NCBI GenBank assembly: GCA_020638395.1
Contig: JACKIP010000003.1
Span: 62,001 to 126,000, forward strand
Source of the DNA: Rhodospirillales bacterium
GTDB lineage: Bacteria > Pseudomonadota > Alphaproteobacteria > Micavibrionales > Micavibrionaceae
Direction of reading: 5' to 3'
Length of the DNA: 64,000 nt
Position numbers and translations under genes: made by a program. Within the stretch, counting starts at the first letter, position 1; every line of letters starts with the position of its first letter. Under the pieces are notes generated by a model. That model made no database searches. It worked only from the letters and a program-made list of their open reading frames with translations, and was not told the DNA's origin. Below, piece after piece: positions 32,501-41,475 of the stretch.

Positions 32501-33106
32501 TTATCCTTTTTTATTTTTTGTCTGACGTTGCAGGGCCAAAATCAGGTCTCGCTCTGCCTGTGACGTCAGATCTTCCGGTACATCCAGATCCGCCGAATTT
32601 TCATCAAACTCATCCGGAGAGCGCGACCGGGACGGCGCATCAAATTCGCGGTCTATGATATTAAACATGGGACGCGGCGGCGTGACCTGTCTTTTTTTCT
32701 CTTCTTTATCTTTTGATTTGCGCGACGCGGCGGGTGCCGATGGCTCCTCTTCCAGCTCGAACTGCGGACGCAATTCCGATTGTTTCTCAACAGCTTTTTC
32801 CAGCCGGTTTGCCAGCCGGTCCCCGGTTTCCTGAATAAACTGTAACTCCTCGGATAAAGCCCGCGCTTTGGTAATCATGAAATGAAGATCATCCGCGCTG
32901 GTATCGGTTTCCTTGCGCATGGATTTGATCGCCGCTTCAGCTTTATCGACATTTCGGGAGAGATCCTTAATCAGAAGCTCCATATCTTTTCGGCTGTTCC
33001 GAAAAATAGAAATGCTGTCAGACAGCCGTCGTGCATAGAAAATCATCGCACCCAACAGAATCATGAGAATGATGTTTAACCCAATGGAGAGAAAAGATAC
33101 GTCCAT
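32501..33106 (-). CDS. DUF6468 membrane protein of the flagellar block
   Basis: A 201-residue protein with an N-terminal membrane anchor (SIGLNIILMILLGAMIFYARR), a long helical region (DMELLIKDLSRNVDKAEAAI ... ETGDRLANRLEKAVE) and a disordered basic tail with the motif RDLILALQRQ near the end. The layout fits DUF6468, found next to fliM and motE-like genes of alphaproteobacteria. Function is not established, but the position implies motility. It starts 10 bases after fliM ends. Confidence 0.78.
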   Translation of the reverse strand: MDVSFLSIGLNIILMILLGAMIFYARRLSDSISIFRNSRKDMELLIKDLSRNVDKAEAAIKSMRKETDTSADDLHFMITKARALSEELQFIQETGDRLANRLEKAVEKQSELRPQFELEEEPSAPAASRKSKDKEEKKRQVTPPRPMFNIIDREFDAPSRSRSPDEFDENSADLDVPEDLTSQAERDLILALQRQTKNKKG

Positions 33107-33116
33107 TCCCTAGTCC

Positions 33117-34226
33117 TTAATCCTCATCATTTCGTTCCGGCGGAATATAACGCTCGATCCGCAGGGCCAGATTATCCTGTTTTTGCCCGACCGGCCCGCG
33201 GAACATGGGAAAGTCGCCGCAGCGCAATTCCAGCTCGTCATCGATATGAGTGGGGAACATAATCGTCGTCCCTACTTTCCATCCGAGCAGATCGCCCAGC
33301 GGCACCGGTTTTTCTCCCAGAATAGCCTGCAGGTAAACATCTGTTTTGTAGAGCTCTTTGGTCAGGTGATTTTCCCAGATGGAGTCCCGTCCGAACTTTT
33401 CCCCCATAAACATTTGCAGGAGCAATTCTCGAATCGGCTCCAGAGTCGCATACGGGATCAAAATTTCAATCCGTCCGCCCCGCTCTCCCATATCGACCCG
33501 CAACCGGGCCAGAACGCAGGCATTCCCGCTCTGGGTAATCGTGGCAAAGCGCGGATTGGTTTCGATCCGGTCCAGACCAAAGCTCACCGGTGATAAAGGG
33601 TCGAATGCAGAGGACAGGTCGCTAAAGGTCACGTTGACCATTTTTTCAACCAGTTTGGTTTCGATGGTGGTATAAGGACGGCCTTCAATCCGGATTGCCG
33701 GGGTTCCTTTGCGTCCGCCCAGCAACACATCGACGATCGAATAAATCAAAGCGCTGTCCGTGACCATCAGGCCGTTATTATCCCACTCCTCGGCCTTAAA
33801 GACGGACAACATCGCCGGAAGAGGAATGGAGTTCAGGTAATCCCCGAACCGTACCGTGGAGATCTGGTCAAGAGAGACCTCGACGTTATCGGACGTCAAA
33901 TTCCGCAGTGACGTTGACATCAGGCGCACCAGACGGTCAAAGACGATATCCAGCATCGGCAGACGTTCATAATTGACCATCGCCGAATTTATCAGAGCCA
34001 TAACGCCGGAGGTTTCTCCGTCCAGCCCACCATCATCATCAAATCCCAGCAAACTATCGATTTCATCCTGATTGAGGATGCGGGTATTGGCCTCATCATC
34101 CATCGCGGAGGCCATATCGAGATCTTCGCTGCCCTCCGAGTCAGCCCCTTCATCGGCCATGGACTCCCATTCATCCATCATGGCTTGCTCTTCGGCGCTC
34201 ATTTCTTTTGTTTCGGTATCGCTCAT
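33117..34226 (-). CDS. fliM: Flagellar motor switch protein FliM
   Basis: FliM forms the C-ring with FliG and FliN and binds phosphorylated CheY to change rotation. The N-terminal acidic region contains ILNQDEIDSLLGF, the CheY-binding segment. The central domain follows (about 88-280: VNYERLPMLDIVFDRLVRLM ... IYSIVDVLLGGRKGTPAI). The C-terminal SpoA domain reads LLGWKVGTTIMFP ... LRCGDFPMFRGPVGQK. 369 residues is normal. It heads the minus-strand run with DUF6468 and MotE-like genes. Confidence 0.95.
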   Translation of the reverse strand: MSDTETKEMSAEEQAMMDEWESMADEGADSEGSEDLDMASAMDDEANTRILNQDEIDSLLGFDDDGGLDGETSGVMALINSAMVNYERLPMLDIVFDRLVRLMSTSLRNLTSDNVEVSLDQISTVRFGDYLNSIPLPAMLSVFKAEEWDNNGLMVTDSALIYSIVDVLLGGRKGTPAIRIEGRPYTTIETKLVEKMVNVTFSDLSSAFDPLSPVSFGLDRIETNPRFATITQSGNACVLARLRVDMGERGGRIEILIPYATLEPIRELLLQMFMGEKFGRDSIWENHLTKELYKTDVYLQAILGEKPVPLGDLLGWKVGTTIMFPTHIDDELELRCGDFPMFRGPVGQKQDNLALRIERYIPPERNDED

Positions 34227-34341
34227 TCTTCTTATCTTAAAGCAAGTATCAGGCCATTCAACGGAACGGGTTTTCTATAGATATAGTATACGCTAATATG
34301 ATTTTTTTATAAATGCCCTGATTTTTTTGCAAATGTAACTT

Positions 34342-35007
34342 TCATCTCAAGGAGGTGCTCAGGATTGCCGCCTCAAATCGTTTCATCCAGAACTGGATAT
34401 CCTTCTGAAGGACCTTTGAGGCCGTGCGGTTGATGACCAGATAGGTCGACACATCCATAATCGTTTCAATTTCTTCCAGATTATTTGCCTGCAAGGTTTT
34501 TCCGCTTTCCACCAGATCGACGATTCGGCGGCACAGCCCCAGAGACGGGGCGATTTCCATTGCTCCATTCAGTTTGATGCATTCTGCCTGAATACCTTTT
34601 GTGGCATAATACTGGCGGGTCAGGTGAGGGTATTTCGTCGCCACATTGATATGAGACCAGCTTTTCGGAGCGGTTCGTTCCGGATCATCTTTCAGCATGG
34701 CAACCGACAGGCGACATTTGCCAATTTTAAGGTCCAGCGGAGCACAAAGTTCATCATACTGGAATTCTTCGATTACATCCGAACCGACAATCCCGATTTG
34801 CGCAGCGCCAAATGCAACGAATGTTGCCACATCAAAGGCCCTGACCCGAATAATATCAAGATTTGGATGGTTGGTTGTAAAGCGCAAGCCCCGGTTATAT
34901 TCATCGTTAAATCCGGGGTCCGGAATAATGTCACATCGGGTCAAAATCGGCTCAACCTGATCGAGAATGCGCCCCTTGGGAAGGGCTAAAATAAGTTTCT
35001 TTGCCAT
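34342..35007 (-). CDS. hisG: ATP phosphoribosyltransferase, short form
   Basis: HisG condenses ATP and PRPP, the first step of histidine synthesis. From MAKKLILALPKGRIL the protein has 221 residues, the short form, which needs the regulatory subunit HisZ; hisZ is not in the window. The periplasmic-binding-like fold shows VRAFDVATFVAFGAAQIGIVGSD, and the PRPP motif region is GAMEIAPSLGLCRRIVDLVESG. An in-frame ATG at 35025 (MLKNKP) is also possible. It stands alone, not with other his genes. Confidence 0.94.
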   Translation of the reverse strand: MAKKLILALPKGRILDQVEPILTRCDIIPDPGFNDEYNRGLRFTTNHPNLDIIRVRAFDVATFVAFGAAQIGIVGSDVIEEFQYDELCAPLDLKIGKCRLSVAMLKDDPERTAPKSWSHINVATKYPHLTRQYYATKGIQAECIKLNGAMEIAPSLGLCRRIVDLVESGKTLQANNLEEIETIMDVSTYLVINRTASKVLQKDIQFWMKRFEAAILSTSLR

Positions 35008-35170
35008 GGGTTTATTTTTTAGCATAGTTGGGTCAGTGCAGGCAGCATAAATTTAATGAATGCTCCTTCTCACCATCAACACACACCTCTGTGTTTGATC
35101 CATTTATCCAGATATACAAATACAATCGCCGGCATTGAGAGGATGTGGTTCAATCCTACTCATTGGGCAA

Positions 35171-36424
35171 TTATAAGCCTTTCCTCACATATACATGTGC
35201 AGATCCGTAAATCGCGGACCGGTCCGCGTCCGTCACCGCTCTGGCCAGATCGGCATCATACGTCCATTGCGCCAAAATTTCCTGCGGCAGAGCAGATTCC
35301 AGCGGGCTGTCAAAATCGGCGGTACGGAACACAACGCGCGCGCCGGGCTGCGCTACACGAGAGACTTCTATCCACAGAGCTGTCAGAACCTCTGGTGACA
35401 TCCAGTCCTGCGCATCCAGAAACAGGAATGCATTCCGGTCGCCATCCGGCATGGATTTCAGCAAATCAATAATATTGGAATGGTGAACATCGGCCTTCGC
35501 GGCTTGTTCTTTCAGGATTTCAAATGAGCTGGGCTTTAAATAGGTCGGAACCGCCAGGCGATTTTCCGAGTCATATTTGCGCAGAAAGGCCTGCCATGCG
35601 AAATAATTTGTACGAGGATCAAACCCGATTGCCAGTTTTTCAGTCCGGTCGCGCAGGGTTTTCATGATATCCCCCTGCCCGGAGCGCATCAAGGCCTCAT
35701 ATTGCGCCGGAGGAATTCCCAACCCGTACAAAGATGCAGGCATTTGCCCCAACCAGCGGATCAGGCCCTTATTGAACAGGACACCAATTTCTTTATCGAA
35801 GATTTTCTGGCGGATTTCCCGATTATCTGTCTTCAGAATATCCTCAAATGCCTTGCGAGGACTTTTTCCGTAGGTCGCCGCGACTTTATGGACAAAGCCG
35901 ATCAGCGTCCCTAGCAAACCATAGCGGTAAAAGTTTTTCTGGAATGCGTAAATCCGGCGAACGCCTGTAAATTTCCGCCCACTCCAGTATCCGCGGGTTT
36001 CCAGCTCCAGATGCGGCGCGATGTAGCGGTCGTAATTTTCTATATTTTCTTTCAGATTGGCACAGCCAAACATTTTAAAGAAGGACTCATAATCCGGCAT
36101 ATGCTGTGCACAAGCTAGTTTCAGGCGGTTCAGAGCCACATGGTGGCGGTTCAAATCTACCGCATCAATTTTTTCCGGCTTGCGGGTCAGATAAGTCATC
36201 ATGTTACATCCGCCGGAGGCGATGCACAGAATACGGCTTTTTTCATTCAGATTAAGCGCCAGCATATCGGATTCGGGATCTTCCCAGATCTGGGGATACA
36301 CCAGCCCCTCAAATGCTTTAACAAAAAGCCGATCCCAAAAAGTACGTTTCTTATCGGCAGGTGTGTTTTGAACAGCGCGCTTCAGAAGTTCGACCTGTTC
36401 TTTTTTGATGTGTTTTGCTGACAT
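35171..36424 (-). CDS. btaA: BtaA-like SAM:diacylglycerol 3-amino-3-carboxypropyl transferase (DUF3419)
   Basis: The protein matches the DUF3419/BtaA family through its whole length of 417 residues: LVYPQIWEDPESDMLALNL, the SAM-binding ILCIASGGCNMMTYL with VDLNRHHVALN, GYWSGRKFTG, and the second motif FLFLDAQDWMSPEVLTALW. BtaA makes the homoserine ether head group of the betaine lipid DGTS, a phosphate-free membrane lipid. BtaB, which methylates it, is not next to this gene, which is unusual. A role in betaine lipid synthesis is likely but depends on btaB elsewhere. Confidence 0.87.
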   Translation of the reverse strand: MSAKHIKKEQVELLKRAVQNTPADKKRTFWDRLFVKAFEGLVYPQIWEDPESDMLALNLNEKSRILCIASGGCNMMTYLTRKPEKIDAVDLNRHHVALNRLKLACAQHMPDYESFFKMFGCANLKENIENYDRYIAPHLELETRGYWSGRKFTGVRRIYAFQKNFYRYGLLGTLIGFVHKVAATYGKSPRKAFEDILKTDNREIRQKIFDKEIGVLFNKGLIRWLGQMPASLYGLGIPPAQYEALMRSGQGDIMKTLRDRTEKLAIGFDPRTNYFAWQAFLRKYDSENRLAVPTYLKPSSFEILKEQAAKADVHHSNIIDLLKSMPDGDRNAFLFLDAQDWMSPEVLTALWIEVSRVAQPGARVVFRTADFDSPLESALPQEILAQWTYDADLARAVTDADRSAIYGSAHVYVRKGL

Positions 36425-36580
36425 TGATTTTTTTCAATTGTTAAAACGTGCCTCTATATACCTATAATTCTTCGCAGAATTCAAGTTTAAAATATTTAAT
36501 TATGGTAAAAAATATTAGTGGATGACCTCTCCCCCCCAGATATGCTAAGACTCAGCTGTAAAAAAAATGAAGGGATCATC

Positions 36581-37810
36581 ATGAGACGTGTCGTCATTAC
36601 CGGAATTGGGATCGTGTCCTCCATCGGGAATAATCAGCAGGAAGTTCTGGCGAGCCTGAAAACTGGAAAATCCGGAATTATCTTTGCACCGGATTATGCG
36701 GATCTGGGGTTTCGGTCTCAAGTCTATGGCAAGCCTCAAATTAACCTGGAAGAGCACATTGATAAGCGCCTGTTTCGGTTTATGGGAGAGGCGGCCGGCT
36801 ACGCACACCTGTCCATGGAGCAGGCCATTGCAGATTCAGGACTGGAAGACACGGATATTTCCAATGAACGTACCGGAATTATTATCGGTTCCGGCGGCCC
36901 GTCAACATCGGTTCAGGTTGCCGCCGCCGATACGGTGCGCGACAAGGGAGGGCCAAAACGGATCGGCCCGTTCGCTGTGCCGAAATGCATGAGCTCGACC
37001 TGTTCAGCCACCGTTGCCACGAATTTCAAAATCAAAGGCGTGAACTATTCTATTTCCTCCGCCTGCTCCACCTCGGCACATTGCATTGGCAATGCGGCGG
37101 AGCAAATCCAGTTCGGAAAACAGGATGTGATGTTTGCCGGTGGCGGCGAAGACCTGCACTGGACACTGTCTGCTCTGTTTGATGCCATGGGGGCTATGAG
37201 CTCCAAATATAACGACACCCCGGCAAAAGCCGCCCGTGCCTATGATGCCAACCGCGACGGATTTGTGATTGCCGGCGGCGGCGGGATTGTTGTTCTTGAA
37301 GAGCTGGAGCACGCCAAAGCCCGCGGCGCGAAAATTTATGCAGAAATCACCGGATACGGAGCGACATCTGACGGACATGACATGGTCGCACCCAGTGGGG
37401 AAGGCGGCATGCGGGCCATGAAACTGGCAATGTCCACCATCAAAACCCCGGTGACCTATATCAATACACACGGCACGTCGACACCGGTCGGAGATATCTG
37501 CGAATTGAATGCGATCAAGGATGCTTTTTCCGGACGGGAGCAGAGCCTTCCTCATATCTCCGCGACAAAATCCATGACGGGACACTCTCTCGGAGCCGCT
37601 GGCGCGCAGGAGACCATCTATTGCCTGCTGATGATGAACCACAACTTTGTGGCGCCCAGCATTAACATCGAAACCATGGATGACGGCGCAAAAGATTTCC
37701 CTATTGCTACAAAAACCATTGAAAATGTAACGCACCAAACCGTCCTGTCCAATTCTTTCGGATTTGGCGGAACAAATTGCACACTGGCGATAAGTAAGTA
37801 CGAGGATTAG
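36581..37810 (+). CDS. fabB: Beta-ketoacyl-ACP synthase I
   Basis: FabB elongates acyl chains and is needed for unsaturated fatty acids. The start at 36581 (MRRVVITGIGIVSSIGNN), with GAAGGG-like sequence upstream, gives 409 residues. The catalytic cysteine is in SSACSTSAHCIGNA, the histidines are in NTHGTSTPVGD and SMTGHSLGAAGAQE, and FGFGGTNCTL ends the fold. An upstream in-frame start at 36518 adds 21 residues with no family match. The usual partner fabA is absent; the next fatty-acid gene, fabI, lies 1.7 kb downstream behind three unrelated genes. Confidence 0.95.
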   Translation: MRRVVITGIGIVSSIGNNQQEVLASLKTGKSGIIFAPDYADLGFRSQVYGKPQINLEEHIDKRLFRFMGEAAGYAHLSMEQAIADSGLEDTDISNERTGIIIGSGGPSTSVQVAAADTVRDKGGPKRIGPFAVPKCMSSTCSATVATNFKIKGVNYSISSACSTSAHCIGNAAEQIQFGKQDVMFAGGGEDLHWTLSALFDAMGAMSSKYNDTPAKAARAYDANRDGFVIAGGGGIVVLEELEHAKARGAKIYAEITGYGATSDGHDMVAPSGEGGMRAMKLAMSTIKTPVTYINTHGTSTPVGDICELNAIKDAFSGREQSLPHISATKSMTGHSLGAAGAQETIYCLLMMNHNFVAPSINIETMDDGAKDFPIATKTIENVTHQTVLSNSFGFGGTNCTLAISKYED

Positions 37811-37815
37811 AAATC

Positions 37816-38247
37816 ATGGATTTAAGCATACCTACTCCCAAACTGATACCTGAGCTATGTTGCTCTGATTACAATAAAAGCCTTTCCTTTTACACGGATG
37901 TCCTTGGGTTTAACATTGATTACAAAAGGGAAGAAGAAGGCTTTGCCATGCTGGAGAAGGAAGGTGCCTTCCTTATGATTGACCTTTTGCATGCGGGGAG
38001 CACATGGACAACGGGCGCCATGGAAAAACCGTTCGGACGAGGCATCAATCTCCAGATAGAGGTCGAAGATGTCGACGCTCTCTACGAAAATGTTAAAAAG
38101 CACAATCACCCTATTTTTATTGAAATGGAAGAAAAATGGTATCGTGCCGATAATATATATGTTGGAAACAGGCAATTTTTAGTGCAAGACCCTGATGGAT
38201 ATTTACTCAGATTCTTTGAAAATTTGGGTTCCCGCGAGAAAATATAA
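37816..38247 (+). CDS. VOC-family (glyoxalase/bleomycin-resistance-type) protein
   Basis: A 143-residue protein with the paired beta-alpha-beta-beta-beta modules of the vicinal oxygen chelate fold: IPELCCSDYNKSLSFYTDVLGFNI, then a second module with IEVEDVDALYENVKKH and FLVQDPDGYLLRFFE. It resembles antibiotic-binding or dioxygenase-like members. The exact activity cannot be told. It begins 5 bases after fabB, so it is probably on the same message. Confidence 0.85.
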   Translation: MDLSIPTPKLIPELCCSDYNKSLSFYTDVLGFNIDYKREEEGFAMLEKEGAFLMIDLLHAGSTWTTGAMEKPFGRGINLQIEVEDVDALYENVKKHNHPIFIEMEEKWYRADNIYVGNRQFLVQDPDGYLLRFFENLGSREKI

Positions 38248-38248
38248 G

Positions 38249-38297
38249 CCCCTCACCCGGCTTCACTTCGTTCAGCCCCCTCTTCCTCTGGGAGAGA
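38249..38297. repeat. Palindromic repeat, copy 1
   Basis: The unit begins CCCCTCACCCGGC, contains CTTCACTTCGTTCAG and ends with CTCTGGGAGAG. It is the same class as the units at 38658-38699 and 38724-38778, which share CCCCTC, TCACCC and the CTCTCC/GGAGAG hairpin. Confidence 0.75.
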
Positions 38298-38319
38298 GAA
38301 AGGAAGTAAAAAAAGTAGT

Positions 38320-38691
38320 ATGAAACAAGGTATACGTACCGCAAGCAACTTGAGAAAGAATATGCCGCATGCAGAGCGGCTTTTGTGGACTGTTTTACGG
38401 AACAGGCAGTTCCACGGAGTTAAATTCAGGAGACAGTATCCTATGGATGGCTATGTCGCGGATTTTATCTGCCTCGATAGAAAATTGATTATTGAACTGG
38501 ATGGGCCTTTTCATGAAGATAATGAGGCATATGACAAAAATAGAGACAGGATATTGGAAAATAACGGATTTAAAGTTTTGAGATTTAAGAACGACCACTT
38601 TATAGATAATTTTGATTTTGTTTTGGAGAAAATTGAACATGCGCTCAGTCCCAATAAAGCCCCTCTCCTTTTGGGAGAGGGGTTGGGGTGA
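38320..38691 (+). CDS. DUF559 (Vsr/endonuclease-like) domain protein
   Basis: The protein matches the DUF559 family, related to very-short-patch-repair endonucleases: LRKNMPHAERLLWTVLRNRQ, the catalytic-type FRRQYPMDGYVADFICLDRK and LIIELDGPFHE, then VLRFKNDHFI. The role of the family is unknown; nuclease activity is inferred from fold. The last dozen residues (PLLLGEGLG) are encoded inside a palindromic repeat, so the natural C-terminus may have been replaced by it. AT-rich composition differs from the flanking fab genes, which suggests gain by transfer. Confidence 0.85.
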   Translation: MKQGIRTASNLRKNMPHAERLLWTVLRNRQFHGVKFRRQYPMDGYVADFICLDRKLIIELDGPFHEDNEAYDKNRDRILENNGFKVLRFKNDHFIDNFDFVLEKIEHALSPNKAPLLLGEGLG

Positions 38692-38699
38692 GGGGCAGG
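38658..38699. repeat. Palindromic repeat, copy 2 (inverted)
   Basis: CCCCTCTCC and GGAGAGGGG flank a short loop, followed by GTTGGGGTGAGGGG, the reverse of the CCCCTCACCC motif in copies 1 and 3. It overlaps the 3' end of the DUF559 gene and supplies its last codons and stop. Confidence 0.75.
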
Positions 38700-38723
38700 A
38701 TGTTTTCTTTCTTCCTGAATTAT

Positions 38724-38778
38724 AACCCCTCACCCGGCCACGTCTTTGACGTGTCCACCCTCTCCCGCAAGGAGAGGG
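38724..38778. repeat. Palindromic repeat, copy 3
   Basis: It begins ACCCCTCACCCGGC, contains a small CACGTC/GACGTG hairpin and ends in the CCCTCTCC / GGAGAGGG hairpin. It lies just upstream of the HAD gene and in the same orientation as copy 1, so it could add a hairpin to the leader of that gene. Confidence 0.75.
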
Positions 38779-38795
38779 TAAAAAAAGAAAAAAAC

Positions 38796-39467
38796 ATGAC
38801 ATTAGTTTGTTTTGACTGGGATGGAACGATAGCGGATAGCTGGCCTGTTTATAAGAAGGCCGCAATTAAATATTGTGATGACAACAACTTACATCTTCCA
38901 GATGATGAAGAATTACGCCGTTCGTTTGGAAACACCTCATGGAAAGGATTTTCACAATGGAAAGAAAATTATGAAGATCAGGATAGGCACCGTTATCTAA
39001 TGTACGATCTTTTTTATGAATTACTGGAAGTTCCTGAGAATCGTCTGATTATCCCCGGCCTTGACAAAGTTTTTGATTTTTGTGTCAGAAAAGACGTTTC
39101 TCTTGCGATTGCAACATCCCGTCCCCGTCAACCTCTTGAAGCAGCATTAGCGTATCATGGATGGTCAGAAATTTTTCAGTCTATCTTGACCGGAGATTGT
39201 GTCGATAAATTAGAATACCAGCATAAACCGGCACCTGATACACTTCGCCATTTAATGAATGAATTAAACACAGAACCATCTCACACGATTATGGTTGGTG
39301 ATACCTTCATGGATGTAGAAATGGCAAAAAATGCGAAATGTTGCAGCATTGCCGTTACCTGGGGCATGGGGACAGAGAAGGAATTAAGATCTTTATCACC
39401 GGATAAGTTGGCACATTCTACGGATGATCTTTTATCTGCGCTACAAGATCTTTCTCTGGAACATTGA
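38796..39467 (+). CDS. HAD-family hydrolase (phosphoglycolate-phosphatase-like)
   Basis: From the ATG at 38796 the protein has 223 residues. Motif I is CFDWDGTIADSW, motif II is IATSRPRQPLEA and motifs III/IV are KPAPDTLRHL and VGDTFMDVEMAKNA, with a cap domain between. It is a small-molecule phosphatase of the Gph type; the substrate is unknown. The longer open frame from 38688 runs through repeat copy 3 and is not coding. AT-rich composition matches the DUF559 gene and differs from fabB and fabI, so the two may have come together. Confidence 0.88.
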   Translation: MTLVCFDWDGTIADSWPVYKKAAIKYCDDNNLHLPDDEELRRSFGNTSWKGFSQWKENYEDQDRHRYLMYDLFYELLEVPENRLIIPGLDKVFDFCVRKDVSLAIATSRPRQPLEAALAYHGWSEIFQSILTGDCVDKLEYQHKPAPDTLRHLMNELNTEPSHTIMVGDTFMDVEMAKNAKCCSIAVTWGMGTEKELRSLSPDKLAHSTDDLLSALQDLSLEH

Positions 39468-39498
39468 TAGTTAAATAGAAAAAGAAGAAGAAAAAAAC

Positions 39499-40308
39499 AT
39501 GACACATCTAATGAATAATAAAAAAGGCCTGATTATGGGCGTGGCGAATGATAAATCCATCGCGTGGGGCATTGCGAAAACCCTGCACGCACATGGCGCA
39601 GAGATGGCCTTTACCTATCAGGGGGACGCATTTGAGAAACGGGTCCGCCCTCTGGCAGAGGGGTTGGGAGCCGACATCCTTCTTGATTGCGACGTCAGTA
39701 ATGAAGCCGATCTGGACCGTGTATTCGGAGCTCTCAAAGACAAATGGGGAGCTCTGGATTTTATCGTTCATGCCGTGGCATATTCCGACAAGGAAGAGCT
39801 GAAAGGACGTTATGCCGATACAACATTGTCAAACTTCCTGAATTCCATGCATATTTCCTGCTATTCCTTCACATCCATCATGCGGCGGGCCGCGGACATG
39901 ATGCCGGAAGGTGGAAGTGCTCTTAGCCTATCCTACCTCGGCGCGGAACGTGTTGTGCCGAACTACAATGTCATGGGAGTTGCCAAGGCTGCTCTGGAAG
40001 CCTCCGTCCGTTATCTGGCAAATGATTTTGGCCCGCAAGGCATTCGGGTCAATGCCATCTCTGCCGGCCCAATGAAAACACTGGCAGGCTCCGCCATCGG
40101 CAGCGCCCGCCACACATTCCGTTATAATCAGGAAAACGCCCCTCTGAAACGTACGCCAGAGCTGGAAGATATCGGCGGATCGGCCCTCTATTTGCTCTCC
40201 GACCTGTCTGCCGCCGTAACGGGGGAAATTCACTACGTTGATTGCGGATATAACATTATCGGAGTCCCGTCCCGCCAAACCGTCGAGAAGGTAAACGATA
40301 ATCCGTGA
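39499..40308 (+). CDS. fabI: Enoyl-ACP reductase FabI, first copy
   Basis: FabI reduces enoyl-ACP with NADH in the last step of each fatty-acid elongation cycle. The NAD-binding opening is KKGLIMGVANDKSIAWGIAK, and the catalytic pair Y...K appears as LGAERVVPNYNVMGVAKAAL. The tail is GEIHYVDCGYNIIGV. 269 residues is normal. A purine-rich AAGAAGAAG serves as ribosome-binding site. A second fabI lies at 50633-51460. This copy is near fabB, the arrangement expected for the fabA-fabB-fabI group. Confidence 0.95.
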   Translation: MTHLMNNKKGLIMGVANDKSIAWGIAKTLHAHGAEMAFTYQGDAFEKRVRPLAEGLGADILLDCDVSNEADLDRVFGALKDKWGALDFIVHAVAYSDKEELKGRYADTTLSNFLNSMHISCYSFTSIMRRAADMMPEGGSALSLSYLGAERVVPNYNVMGVAKAALEASVRYLANDFGPQGIRVNAISAGPMKTLAGSAIGSARHTFRYNQENAPLKRTPELEDIGGSALYLLSDLSAAVTGEIHYVDCGYNIIGVPSRQTVEKVNDNP

Positions 40309-40387
40309 GGGATTTTTTAAAAGACACTGCCATATTGATCCAAATCTCCAGGATATTCAAATCCCGTCAAAGCATGTATAAATAAGT

Positions 40388-41428
40388 ATGGATTCATTGG
40401 CAGACCTTCTGCACGGCATTTTCTTGCATTGGCATTTTCTTCCTCCGGAACGCTTTGTCCTTGCGGCGGAGGCTCTGCTTCTGGCGCTGGTTGCCGGATT
40501 CATCACCGGGCCGCAGACTCATTCCGCAACGCCCTTATTCTGGCGACTGATGGATGCAACCTTTGGACGCCTTGGCATGCGGTTGGATAACATGAACCGC
40601 AATCCGTCGGATCTGATTTCCCGCGGCTTAATTCTGGTGATTTTTCTCATTTTATTTACCGGGGCGATGGGATTATGGCTGGAAACGAATCTACCGCTCC
40701 TGCTGCCGGTTCCATCCCTTTTTGAAGTCCTGATAATCTCCTGCTGCCTCAGCACCGGAGCCGTTATTCACCACGACATGCGTCTGCATCAGGTCCTCAA
40801 AGGCGCCCGTATGAGTGATGGAACCTATCTTACCCTCGCCCGCACCAGCCGTATTAACTTTATGAACCGGGATGATAGTACCCTCACCCGAACCGGGATC
40901 GAGATTTTAGTCAGGCTGTTTGACAAAGCCTGCGTGGCCCCCCTGCTTTGGTATGTCCTTGCCGGATTGCCGGGCCTGCTCATCTATAGTGCCCTCTCCG
41001 CGTTTGCATGGCAGCATGGCTATGACGGGAACTACCGGGGAATCGGCAGTGCGGCACTGGCTTTGGAAAAGCTGATGGGGTTCGTTCCCACTCTCTTTTC
41101 CGCCTCCCTGATTGGACTGACGCCGTTTATCGTGCCGGGAACCAACCCGGTTCAGGCAATGAAAGGATTTACCAATCCCAAAGACACGCATCCTTATGAT
41201 GAAGGGGGAACCCCTGTGTCCGTAGCAGCCGGAGCCTTGAATATCACTCTCGGCGGGGCTGTCACGCATCTAAACGGGCGCATGATGAAGCGCGCATGGA
41301 CCGGTCCCAAAAGCGCCACGGCCCAGATACAGGCAGATCATCTGAAACGCGCCTTATATATGATCTTTATCGCAGAGATTTACTTTGTCGCAGCATTGCT
41401 GTGCGCCAGTTTGTGGGGACAGCTTTAG
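40388..41428 (+). CDS. CobD/CbiB-like integral membrane protein
   Basis: Several membrane segments are visible (ERFVLAAEALLLALVAGFI, SRGLILVIFLILFTGAMGL, LFEVLIISCCLSTGAVI and others). The central region VAPLLWYVLAGLPGLLIYSAL, preceded by INFMNRDDSTLTRTGIEILV, follows the CobD/CbiB pattern (IVGRDT, then N-T-x-DG-x-VAPLF). The family attaches aminopropanol to cobyric acid in vitamin B12 synthesis. The N-T-x-DG part is not conserved here, and no cobalamin genes are nearby, so the protein may have another role. 346 residues. Confidence 0.6.
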   Translation: MDSLADLLHGIFLHWHFLPPERFVLAAEALLLALVAGFITGPQTHSATPLFWRLMDATFGRLGMRLDNMNRNPSDLISRGLILVIFLILFTGAMGLWLETNLPLLLPVPSLFEVLIISCCLSTGAVIHHDMRLHQVLKGARMSDGTYLTLARTSRINFMNRDDSTLTRTGIEILVRLFDKACVAPLLWYVLAGLPGLLIYSALSAFAWQHGYDGNYRGIGSAALALEKLMGFVPTLFSASLIGLTPFIVPGTNPVQAMKGFTNPKDTHPYDEGGTPVSVAAGALNITLGGAVTHLNGRMMKRAWTGPKSATAQIQADHLKRALYMIFIAEIYFVAALLCASLWGQL

Positions 41429-41475
41429 AGGCCCCCTCCTCTCATCACATATTCCATGCGTACGCAGCTCGGAAT

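Noticed and set aside
36518..36580. Upstream start of fabB
   Set aside because: The 21 extra residues are absent from the family, and the ATG at 36581 has a better ribosome-binding site.
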